The notes beneath the pieces are model-generated. The model worked only from the letters and a program-made list of their open reading frames with translations. It searched no databases and had not been told where the DNA came from. The translations under genes were made by a program, and so were the position numbers. Shown here in pieces: positions 1 through 5,952 of a DNA stretch of 7,922 nucleotides. This DNA is from Alphaproteobacteria bacterium. GTDB lineage: Bacteria; Pseudomonadota; Alphaproteobacteria; Micavibrionales; CSBR16-224. The stretch covers positions 1-7,922 of the forward strand of contig SKHU01000251.1 in NCBI GenBank assembly GCA_007116755.1, written 5' to 3'. Numbering within the stretch: position 1 is the stretch's first letter; each line of letters starts with the position of its first letter.

Positions 1-255
1 GTAAAAATTGCGCTGCATCCGGAAGTGGTTGTCGAGATCACGCTGAATATCGCCCGCACCGAAGATGAGGCAAAAATTCAGAAAGAAAGCGGCGAGGCTG
101 TTGTCAAAGACGATGCCGGAGAACCCTCTCTTGCCGAAGCTGCTATTCTTGCGGTTGAAGAAGAAGAGCGCGCTGAAGAAACCGCCGAAGCTGAAGCCGA
201 AGAGGCCGCCGCCGAAGCAAAAGAAGAAAAAGAAGCGGAAGAGAAAAGCGCGTAA
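1..255 (+). CDS. rplI: 50S ribosomal protein L9, C-terminal part (5' truncated by window edge)
   Basis: The frame open from base 1 gives 84 residues ending at TAA 253-255. The opening residues (VKIALHPEV, then VEITLNIAR, then TEDEA) match the end of the L9 C-terminal domain, which binds 23S rRNA in the large ribosomal subunit. The usual pattern there is a (V/I)xLHPEV strand followed by a VxVNVAR-type strand. The remaining ~60 residues form a low-complexity tail dominated by Glu, Ala and Lys. Such acidic extensions are common on alphaproteobacterial L9 and absent from the ~149-residue enterobacterial protein. The start and N-terminal domain lie left of the window. The stop codon lies inside a small GC hairpin (248-265) and is followed by a strong terminator at 301-333, so rplI is probably the last gene of its operon. 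The family call is firm; the taxonomic reading is an inference. Confidence 0.9.
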   Translation, partial: VKIALHPEVVVEITLNIARTEDEAKIQKESGEAVVKDDAGEPSLAEAAILAVEEEERAEETAEAEAEEAAAEAKEEKEAEEKSA

Positions 256-270
256 TAATACGCGCGTTTT
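248..270 (+). terminator. Weak hairpin overlapping the rplI stop codon
   Basis: GCGCG (248-252) pairs with CGCGC (261-265) around an 8-base loop that contains the TAA stop, followed by GTTTT (266-270). The stem is only 5 bp but entirely G:C. It may act as a minor terminator or protect the 3' end. It is the first of four hairpins between the convergent genes. Confidence 0.35.
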
Positions 271-271
271 C

Positions 272-294
272 TTATATGCCGCTGCTGCATATAA
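272..294. other. Perfect 8-bp hairpin between terminators
   Basis: TTATATGC (272-279) and GCATATAA (287-294) are exact inverted repeats with a 7-base loop. No T-tract follows on the plus strand. The left arm plus CG (TTATATGCCG) recurs directly at 332-341, on the far side of the main terminator. Function unknown; it may form part of a compound 3' end structure. Confidence 0.4.
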
Positions 295-300
295 CAGCAA

Positions 301-333
301 AAAGAGCCGGAATATCTTCCGGCTCTTTTTTTT
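301..333 (+). terminator. Rho-independent terminator of rplI (probably bidirectional)
   Basis: The arms AAAGAGCCGGAA (301-312) and TTCCGGCTCTTT (317-328) pair perfectly over 12 bp around the tetraloop TATC. A run of eight T follows at 326-333. This is a textbook intrinsic terminator 46 bases past the rplI stop. Because the left arm begins with an A-rich run, the minus-strand copy also ends in T residues, so it can serve transcripts of the convergent clp-like gene too. Confidence 0.9.
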
Positions 334-358
334 ATATGCCGTTTTTGCACAATAAATA

Positions 359-390
359 AGGGGGTATGTCTTTATAAGGACATACCCCCT
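359..390 (-). terminator. Long perfect hairpin downstream of the clp-like gene
   Basis: AGGGGGTATGTC (359-370) and GACATACCCCCT (379-390) pair perfectly over 12 bp around an 8-base AT-rich loop. It lies 88 bases past the stop of the minus-strand clp-like gene. On that strand the stem is followed by TATTTATTG, a broken T-tract, which fits a terminator for that gene backed up by the 301-328 hairpin. On the plus strand no T-tract follows. Confidence 0.6.
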
Positions 391-477
391 CGAGAATTTC
401 TGCTCTAACCCCAGTTGGATGGTCTCAAGAGATTTTTACGGTCTTTGCAGAAACTTGTGCCTCACTCTTTTTACAGT

Positions 478-3204
478 TTACTTGCCACCGGGTCCTTTCC
501 GATTTTGACGCGGACGGATACGCGGAGGCTGTGTTTTGGTGACTTTGACATCGATTTTTTCCGACCCCTTGTTGTCATTGGCTCCGTCGATCGGAATTTT
601 GACTTTTGTGCCGGTTTTCGGTGTCTTGTCGTTGTCGTCTTTTGCCGCAGGCTTCGAACTGTCACCGTCTTCTTTGGCATCGTCCGGCGCACCGACTGTT
701 TCCAGAACAGGCTCCGGCTCGACAAGTTCGATCACATTGACCTTCGGCTGCATCTCTTTGCCGGCCGAATCAATGACGATTTCAGCTTTGGAGAGCGGCT
801 CGAACAGAGCACGCAGCGTCTCGGGAACCTCCTCGTCATTTTCCAGCTTCTGCTTATATTCAGCCTTGCTGCGCATCAGCCATTTGCCGAGCGGTTGCGC
901 CAATCCGCGCTGAACTTCCGCCTGCAAAGGACGTGCGCCGTATTCCGGCTGATAGCCTTTTTCTGCCAGCAAGTCACGTACCTCATCGGCCACTTTCAGT
1001 GTGACATTCTCCAGCTCCAGACCGCCACCGCTGCTATCCAGCAGACGATCGGAAACTTTTCCGATTTCACGCACCACCAACTTTTCAATAACCGGTTTGG
1101 GCAGGCGGTTAAAGACCACCGTGCCGCCCAGCATATTGATCCGGTTCAGCAATTCGGGGCGGAAATGCTTTTTGGATGCGGCCGCATAAGTCAGTGTACG
1201 GTCATCATCGGTATCGCTTGCCGCGACATGACCGATCGTTCTGCCGCCGCTTTTACTCGCGCCGAGGTTACTGGTCATGACAATGATCGTGTTTTTGAAC
1301 GAAATTTTGCGACCGCGGCTGTCTTCAATTTCCCCGTCCTGCAAAATCGGCAACAGAACATTAAAGACATCGGGATGCGCCTTTTCGACTTCGTCCAATA
1401 CGACGATGCTATAGGGTTTTTCACGGACTTTTTCGAATTCCCCTTCGGAATCCTCATGTCCGACATAGCCCGGCGGCGAGCCGATCAGGCCGGAAACCGT
1501 GTGTTTTTCCGCATATTTACTCATATCAATCCGGATAACGGAATCGCGGCTGCCATGCAGCAATTCGCCCAGACCGTAGCAGGTTTCGGTTTTACCGACA
1601 CCCGTCGGGCCCAGCAACAGGAACGCGCCCCAGGGCTGGTTCGGATCCGTCAGGCCGGCACGTGCCGATACCAGACGGTCGGAAATCTGCTCAAGCTGCT
1701 CGTCCTGCCCCAGAACGATCTCGGGAAGATTTTCCTCCAGCGCCACAAAACGCTCGTGATCATCCTGATTGAGAAACTTCTTGGACAGTTTCGAGGCTTT
1801 CGACACCGCCGTGATAATATCATCATCGTTGACGGATTTACGGCCTTCCTTCCGTGCAATCGCCATCGCATCATCCAAAACGCCGATGGCTTTATCGGGC
1901 TGGAACTGGGACGGCATAAAGCGGTTGGTCATTTTCACAACTTTTTTGAGTTGCTGTTCGGTCAGCAGCTTGTCCATGCCGTGATATTTGCCGTAATGCT
2001 CGTTGACCTTGTCCAGAATGAACAATGTCGCCGCCTCGTCGGTTTGCTCAAGATAGAGCGGCTGGAAACGCCGGTTAAGCGCGCCGTCTTTCTCGATATA
2101 TTTCTTGTGCTCTTTCAACGTCGTCGTTCCGACGCAGGTTACGGAGCCGCGTGCAAGAAACGGCTTCATGATCTGCGCCGCACCACCACCTTCATTGCCG
2201 GATACAGCACCCGCGCCGAGAATCGAGTGAATCTCGTCAAGGCAAAGGATGATTTTCTGGCCGTTGATGTAGCCGCCGCGCTCTTCCAGACCATCAAGAA
2301 CTTTTTTCAGCTCTTTTTCAAACTGGCCGCGGAATTTTGCCTGATCCGTCGCGTTCATGCCGGTAATATCCAGCGCAATCACGCGTGCGTCACTCAACTC
2401 TTCTTCGGCTTTTCCGGCGACGATATCCTGTGCCAGCGCATCGAACATCGCAGTTTTACCCGTACCAGCCTCGCCGAGAATGTTGACGCTTGACTTGTTT
2501 TTACGCAGCAAAAACTGTTTGAGCTGCGCGAGTTCTTCATCACGACCGACAATCGGATCAAGTTCGCCGTTCATCGCGCGCTCCGTCAGATCGGAACCGA
2601 ATTTGTGCAGTACCTTTTCAAGTGCGGTATCGGAAACTTTATAACCGCCGCTCGGAACACCTTTAATTCCGGGCTTGCGCTGGCCGGTCGGCGTCGTCTG
2701 CTTGACGGGCTCGCGCTTGGGCGGTGTCCATGTATCGTCCTGATCTTCGCCGTTGCCGAACATATCGCCCAGACCGCCGAACGGCTTTTCATCGGGATCA
2801 TCATCACGATCACGATCGCCAAACAATCCGCCAAATATATCTTTCAGATTGTCGATCTGTTTTTTACGGATATTGTCAAAACGGCGCGCCGCATCGGCAC
2901 CGCCTGTCGGATGCTGGGAAGGCAGCTTGTCCAGCGTTTTTCCTGTCGCCTCAAGAGCAACACCCATGCCGATAGGTGTTTTCATCAGCTTCAACGCAAA
3001 AACTTCTCTTGTCTGATCGTCCGCAATTTCCAGAACGGACTCGTTTCCGGCACCGTCAAAAAGAAGCTGCGGAGGCACGGGCTGTCCGGTTTTACCGTCC
3101 AGTGCGACAAATTCCGAGGCACGTCCCATCGTAAAAGTTATGGCGTATTGGGTGTCTTTTTTGACATCCACAAAGAATCTTGTGCCGTGAAAATTATTTG
3201 ACAT
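478..3204 (-). CDS. ClpA-like double-AAA+ unfoldase with atypical N-terminal domain
   Basis: A 908-residue class I Clp/Hsp100 ATPase that would unfold or remodel proteins in the cytoplasm. NBD1: Walker A GEAGTGKT 244-251, pore loop KFRG 290-293, Walker B IILCLDE 318-324, arginine fingers R378/R379. NBD2: Walker A GPTGVGKT 532-539, pore loop GYVG 579-582, Walker B VVLDE 601-605, sensor 1 around N646, arginine finger R688 (FRPELLNRI), sensor 2 GARPL 756-760. No coiled-coil middle domain separates the modules, so it resembles ClpA rather than ClpB/ClpV. Oddities: residues 1-100 are not the double Clp_N repeat; 120-160 is acidic with FGGL repeats; 815-908 is a charged, probably disordered tail; the position of the ClpA IGL docking loop reads IGH (657-659). 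GGAGG (complement of 3214-3218) lies 9 bases before the ATG. It is divergent from the dsb/dot genes. Family sure; substrate and ClpP partnership unknown. Confidence 0.88.
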   Translation of the reverse strand: MSNNFHGTRFFVDVKKDTQYAITFTMGRASEFVALDGKTGQPVPPQLLFDGAGNESVLEIADDQTREVFALKLMKTPIGMGVALEATGKTLDKLPSQHPTGGADAARRFDNIRKKQIDNLKDIFGGLFGDRDRDDDPDEKPFGGLGDMFGNGEDQDDTWTPPKREPVKQTTPTGQRKPGIKGVPSGGYKVSDTALEKVLHKFGSDLTERAMNGELDPIVGRDEELAQLKQFLLRKNKSSVNILGEAGTGKTAMFDALAQDIVAGKAEEELSDARVIALDITGMNATDQAKFRGQFEKELKKVLDGLEERGGYINGQKIILCLDEIHSILGAGAVSGNEGGGAAQIMKPFLARGSVTCVGTTTLKEHKKYIEKDGALNRRFQPLYLEQTDEAATLFILDKVNEHYGKYHGMDKLLTEQQLKKVVKMTNRFMPSQFQPDKAIGVLDDAMAIARKEGRKSVNDDDIITAVSKASKLSKKFLNQDDHERFVALEENLPEIVLGQDEQLEQISDRLVSARAGLTDPNQPWGAFLLLGPTGVGKTETCYGLGELLHGSRDSVIRIDMSKYAEKHTVSGLIGSPPGYVGHEDSEGEFEKVREKPYSIVVLDEVEKAHPDVFNVLLPILQDGEIEDSRGRKISFKNTIIVMTSNLGASKSGGRTIGHVAASDTDDDRTLTYAAASKKHFRPELLNRINMLGGTVVFNRLPKPVIEKLVVREIGKVSDRLLDSSGGGLELENVTLKVADEVRDLLAEKGYQPEYGARPLQAEVQRGLAQPLGKWLMRSKAEYKQKLENDEEVPETLRALFEPLSKAEIVIDSAGKEMQPKVNVIELVEPEPVLETVGAPDDAKEDGDSSKPAAKDDNDKTPKTGTKVKIPIDGANDNKGSEKIDVKVTKTQPPRIRPRQNRKGPGGK

Positions 3205-3419
3205 TTTTTTGAACCTCCAACTGGTTTTTACTGTATTTTTTTGCGCTCTCTTGATCTGCGCTTTCTTAGGTTTTATTCAAGCTTAGATTTTTATGTCTAA
3301 TCTTTTCGTTCTGCAGTTATGGAATTTATCAGCTGCACAGGGTACGGTCAAGCTTTTTTTGTATTTTTTATGTATTTTACCCGCCAAAAGCAGATTTTTA
3401 TTGCCCGCATAACATCAGG

Positions 3420-3436
3420 GCGCAATTTTATTGCGC
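3420..3436. promoter_or_regulatory. Perfect 17-bp palindrome, candidate operator
   Basis: GCGCAAT (3420-3426) and ATTGCGC (3430-3436) are exact inverted repeats around TTT. It lies near the middle of the divergent intergenic region, about 215 bases from the clp start and 300 from the dsb start. No T-tract follows on either strand, so a dimeric regulator site is likelier than a terminator. A related but imperfect stretch (TTTTTATTGCCCGC) sits just upstream. Function is inferred from symmetry and position only. Confidence 0.35.
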
Positions 3437-3600
3437 AGAGCATTTCCGTCTACGGATGCGCCAAGCTGCCCGATTCTCTTCTTTATGAGTTCCTTATAAA
3501 ATGCAAAACGGGCGTGATCTTACAAAGAAAGGAAAGAGCCTGTCCAGCATTTTCCTTGTCGCAGGACGACATTATAAAGAATTCGTTAGCCTGCGGCGTT

Positions 3601-3622
3601 ATATAATGGAAATATAATGGAA
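3601..3622 (+). repeat. 11-bp tandem duplication with two TATAAT boxes
   Basis: ATATAATGGAA occurs twice in exact tandem (3601-3611 and 3612-3622). Each copy carries a perfect -10 hexamer (3602-3607 and 3613-3618), upstream of the dsb/dot cluster. No TTGACA-like -35 is found at 15-18 bases from either box and no extended -10 TGn is present. A promoter here would need an activator or be weak, with a leader of roughly 110-130 bases before the ATG at 3734. The repeat is certain; the promoter role is tentative. Confidence 0.4.
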
Positions 3623-3733
3623 GAATGCGCACAAATTTACACCATGGACAGCCTTTTCATTTGTGTCGCAAAATTGTAGCATGGTTTGAAAAAATAAAAA
3701 TCTCATAGGATTTGTTATAAGGAGCAAAAGAAT

Positions 3734-4849
3734 ATGGTAAAAAAATTGCGTCGGTGCTTTTATGCCGTCACAGCGTGTATCATTCTGACTTTTGCGCTGT
3801 CGCAAACCGGTGCGGCTGAAACGGGCGAAGGGCTGGACCATAAGCCTCCCGAAATCTTAAAAGACTATGTTAAGGAAAAAGGCGGCATACTCCACCCGCT
3901 TGGACGACGTTACGGCGTTTACGGCTGGCTTATTGAGTCGAATGACGGTGCAGCTTATGCCTACAGCACACCCGAAGGCGGCGTCGTTTTCGGTACACTG
4001 TTCAGTCCCGATGGCGATATGGCAACACTCAGCCAGTTGCAAAGTTTGCAAAAACGGCTTGAGGATCAGGCTGCCGCCGAAGAGCTCCAGAAACGCGCAC
4101 GCAGCCTTGCGGAGCCCTCCCCTGCAGATGAGCATGCTTCAGATTCCGCGCAAGAGACGCAGCCTGAAAAAGACAAAGCAACGTCGCCCGCAAAAACAGC
4201 TGCGACCGAAACCGAACGGCAGCCCCGTTCCGTGCGCCCCTCTGAACCCAAACAGCAAGCAACGCGGCGAACACAACAGCGTCAACAACAGCGAGGAACA
4301 CAGACGCAACGCATAGAATCCCTCAAATCACGCGCTGCCAGCGATAAACAAGAGAATACCTCCACGGAAGAAAATCGTGGACTTAGCCGTGCCGAAACAT
4401 TTTATAACGCAACGGAGCGCTCCAACTGGTTTGCCGTCGGTTCGCGCAACGCCCCGCATATATATGTCTACATGAATCCGACTTGCGAACACTGTCTGGA
4501 TTACTGGAAAGATTTCCAGAGCGCGGTCGATTCCGGCGCTTTACAACTGCGCATCATTCCATTCGGCAGTATGGCCGGCAACCGGACAGCCAGCGCCGCA
4601 TTGCTGTCACATGACAGCCCGGAAAACGCATGGCGGCGTTTCGCACAGGGAGATACTGATGTTCTGTCTGAAAAACATGTGGACCCCGATGCCTATGCAG
4701 AGGTTGATGCAAATACGACGCTCTGGGCGGAGTGGCGCATACCCGGCACGCCTTTTTCCATCTACAGATCCCCACTGGACGGTCAAATCAAAGTTTTATC
4801 CGGGCGTCCGGAGAATCCTCTCTTGCTTTTATCCGAGTTCGTTCGTTAA
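3734..4849 (+). CDS. DsbC/DsbG-like periplasmic thiol-disulfide protein with long linker
   Basis: A 371-residue exported protein. A basic start (MVKKLRR), a hydrophobic core (10-23) and a GAA/E junction near residue 28 make a signal peptide. Residues ~50-100 (GVYGWLIES, AYAYSTPEGGVVFGTLF) resemble the small N-terminal dimerisation domain of DsbC/DsbG. A ~105-residue linker rich in Gln, Arg, Glu, Ala and Thr (110-215) follows. The thioredoxin-fold domain holds the redox pair CEHC (251-254) in YMNPTCEHC and the usual cis-proline loop GTP (338-340). It would form or isomerise disulfides in periplasmic proteins, plausibly components of the adjacent secretion machine; a Dsb protein is known to matter for Legionella Dot/Icm assembly. 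AAGGAG (3719-3724) sits 9 bases before the ATG. It is first of the co-directional cluster, 61 bases before the transglycosylase. Family confidence is high; the exact redox direction is unknown. Confidence 0.82.
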   Translation: MVKKLRRCFYAVTACIILTFALSQTGAAETGEGLDHKPPEILKDYVKEKGGILHPLGRRYGVYGWLIESNDGAAYAYSTPEGGVVFGTLFSPDGDMATLSQLQSLQKRLEDQAAAEELQKRARSLAEPSPADEHASDSAQETQPEKDKATSPAKTAATETERQPRSVRPSEPKQQATRRTQQRQQQRGTQTQRIESLKSRAASDKQENTSTEENRGLSRAETFYNATERSNWFAVGSRNAPHIYVYMNPTCEHCLDYWKDFQSAVDSGALQLRIIPFGSMAGNRTASAALLSHDSPENAWRRFAQGDTDVLSEKHVDPDAYAEVDANTTLWAEWRIPGTPFSIYRSPLDGQIKVLSGRPENPLLLLSEFVR

Positions 4850-4910
4850 AATGGAAAAGTACCCTTAAAAAAATTGCTTTGTCTTGGGATCTTAATCAGG
4901 AGAACAAAAA

Positions 4911-5336
4911 ATGATGTCGAGCAGTGCATTGGCAACCTGTATTTTTCTTGCTGCACAGACCTACGGCGTTCCACCTGCGGTACTTGTCGGTATTCTTGAG
5001 GTCGAGGGTGGCAAAGTCGGACAGGAAGTGCGCAACACCAACAACACCTACGATCTCGGCCCCATGCAAATCAACACGATCTGGCTTCCGGAACTGGCAA
5101 AGCATTGGGGGGTCAGCGAAGCGACGGCACGGCGCTGGGTACGCGATGACGGATGCGTCAACATCGGTGTCGGCGCATGGATTCTGCGGCAAAAAAGTGA
5201 GGAGGCCGGCAGCATTTACTCCGGTATCGCACATTATCATTCCAAAACGCCGCGGCATGGAATACCCTATCGACAACGGGTTTTTGTCGCCATGCAGCGC
5301 AAAGGTCTTCTAAAAACTCAAAACAGCTTGAGATAA
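4911..5336 (+). CDS. Small SLT-type lytic transglycosylase (VirB1-like), no signal peptide seen
   Basis: A 141-residue protein that is almost entirely a soluble-lytic-transglycosylase domain. AAQTYGVPPAVLVGIL (14-29) leads into EVEGG, where E32 aligns with the catalytic glutamate of the ES(G) motif. DLGPMQIN (48-55) is the GxMQ motif, CVNIGVGAWIL (82-92) the following helix, and AHYHS plus Y120 correspond to the AYN and Y..V positions. It should cleave peptidoglycan glycan strands so an envelope-spanning machine can pass, as VirB1-type enzymes do in type IV systems. AGGAGA (4898-4903) precedes the ATG by 7 bases, and an in-frame TAA at 4893-4895 excludes a longer N-terminus. The start is therefore well fixed, yet no typical signal peptide is present: the domain begins by about residue 10. 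Export may use the secretion system itself or a non-classical route. Enzyme family confident; role in the dot system inferred from position. Confidence 0.82.
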   Translation: MMSSSALATCIFLAAQTYGVPPAVLVGILEVEGGKVGQEVRNTNNTYDLGPMQINTIWLPELAKHWGVSEATARRWVRDDGCVNIGVGAWILRQKSEEAGSIYSGIAHYHSKTPRHGIPYRQRVFVAMQRKGLLKTQNSLR

Positions 5337-5353
5337 GTTATAAAATATGGTTT

Positions 5354-5392
5354 CTTAATAAAGTCATTAAGTTTCAGGAAAGTCGGACTTTC
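5354..5392. promoter_or_regulatory. Twin dyads upstream of dotD, candidate operator
   Basis: Two inverted repeats lie side by side in the 81-base gap before dotD. CTTAAT (5354-5359) pairs with ATTAAG (5366-5371) around AAAGTC. The 15-base dyad GAAAGTCGGACTTTC (5378-5392) has perfect 7-bp arms around one G. AAAGTC thus occurs twice in direct orientation 19 bases apart and once inverted. With no T-tract after either stem, a protein-binding site or mRNA structure is likelier than a terminator. Inferred from symmetry. Confidence 0.4.
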
Positions 5393-5417
5393 ATATTATC
5401 AGGGACACGAGGCAGAA

Positions 5418-5924
5418 ATGAAAAAAACAACTTCTTTTTACACGGCGCTGTTGACAGTCGGCATGCTTGCCGTTTCGGGATGCAGCTGGAAGCCCGGGAA
5501 TGTCGGGCATCAGATGGTCGCGGAACCCGATGGTGTTTCCTTAAGACTGGCCGCTTCGGTCGACCGCGCGTCCACCGCTTTGCAGACTCTGGCTGCGGTG
5601 GAGCAGAGCCGCACACCTATGGCCTCGGTTTCTCCTGTCACAGATGCACCGCGCGAATTGCTGCGCACAGTATCTGTTGAATGGGTCGGACCGATTGAGC
5701 CGATTACACAGCGTCTGGCCGAACGCGTTGGTTACAAATTCAATATCATCGGTCTGCAGCCTCCGGTGCCGGTCATTGTTACACTGAATACGGTTGAAAA
5801 GCCTGTCATTGATGTCCTGCGCGATATCGGCCTGCAAAGCGGGCAGCGCGCAGATATCATTGTCGATGCGGAATTAAAAACCGTAGAGGTCAGTTACAGA
5901 ACTCTTTACGGCGAACCGTTCTGA
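5418..5924 (+). CDS. dotD: DotD-type outer-membrane lipoprotein of a type IVB secretion system (IncI TraH counterpart)
   Basis: A 168-residue lipoprotein: MKK start, hydrophobic core, and lipobox AVSGC with the lipidated cysteine at 22, so it would sit in the outer membrane facing the periplasm. Recognisable DotD blocks are SLRLAASVDRASTALQTLAAVE (41-62), the secretin N-domain-like region VEWVGPIEPITQRLAERVGY (87-106), QPPVPVIVTLN (114-124) and the near-invariant PVIDVLRDIGLQSG (129-142). In Legionella, DotD with DotC recruits DotH to the outer membrane to build the core complex. Length is close to the Legionella protein (~163 residues). GAGG (5409-5412) lies 5 bases before the ATG. The dotC gene follows after a 78-base gap. 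The last residues (TLYGEPF) are ordinary. Identification rests on recalled family sequence rather than a search, but several long blocks agree. Confidence 0.92.
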   Translation: MKKTTSFYTALLTVGMLAVSGCSWKPGNVGHQMVAEPDGVSLRLAASVDRASTALQTLAAVEQSRTPMASVSPVTDAPRELLRTVSVEWVGPIEPITQRLAERVGYKFNIIGLQPPVPVIVTLNTVEKPVIDVLRDIGLQSGQRADIIVDAELKTVEVSYRTLYGEPF

Positions 5925-5952
5925 TCTCCGCCTGCTGATCAGAGGATACGGT

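Larger units (their letters stand above)
3205..3733. other. 529-base AT-rich divergent intergenic region
   Basis: This separates the minus-strand clp-like gene from the plus-strand dsb/dot cluster and should hold promoters for both. Visible elements are: the clp Shine-Dalgarno (CCTCC at 3214-3218); a small dyad TTAGA-N8-TCTAA at 3283-3300; two GTATTTT copies around 3361-3378; a perfect palindrome at 3420-3436; and an 11-bp tandem duplication with two TATAAT boxes at 3601-3622. On the minus strand CTTGAA (3276-3281) recalls the -35 of RpoH promoters, but the element 17 bases on (CAGATC) is a poor -10. No tRNA-like fold and no convincing gene was seen. The one sizeable plus-strand open frame (3319-3606) lacks coding signs. 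Confidence 0.7.

Noticed and set aside
415..2493. 692-codon open frame on the plus strand, starting TTG
   Set aside because: It runs antisense to the clp-like gene, whose every AAA+ motif is intact. The translation is rich in Phe, Arg, Gln and Cys without any recognisable domain, and no ribosome-binding site precedes it. It is an antisense shadow caused by codon bias.
2605..3201. 198-codon plus-strand open frame opposite the clp-like N-terminus
   Set aside because: Antisense shadow of the clp-like gene; no domain or ribosome-binding site.
3253..3281. RpoH-like promoter for the clp-like gene (CTTGAA then CAGATC, minus strand)
   Set aside because: The -35 matches, but the -10 differs from the alphaproteobacterial RpoH consensus at most positions, so no promoter is called.
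3498..3553. AAAATGC/GCATTTT inverted repeat
   Set aside because: Arms of 7 bp are separated by 42 bases in AT-rich DNA, which is easily due to chance.
3319..3606. 95-codon plus-strand open frame in the divergent intergenic region
   Set aside because: No Shine-Dalgarno before its ATG, no recognisable motif, composition typical of translated AT-rich non-coding DNA, and it spans the palindrome and the first TATAAT.
3599..3841. 80-codon minus-strand open frame
   Set aside because: It overlaps the start and signal peptide of the DsbC-like gene on the opposite strand and has no family signature.
5921..5942. Hairpin CTGATC/GATCAG just after dotD as a terminator
   Set aside because: Only 6 bp with a 10-base loop and no T-tract; the downstream dotC appears to be in the same operon.
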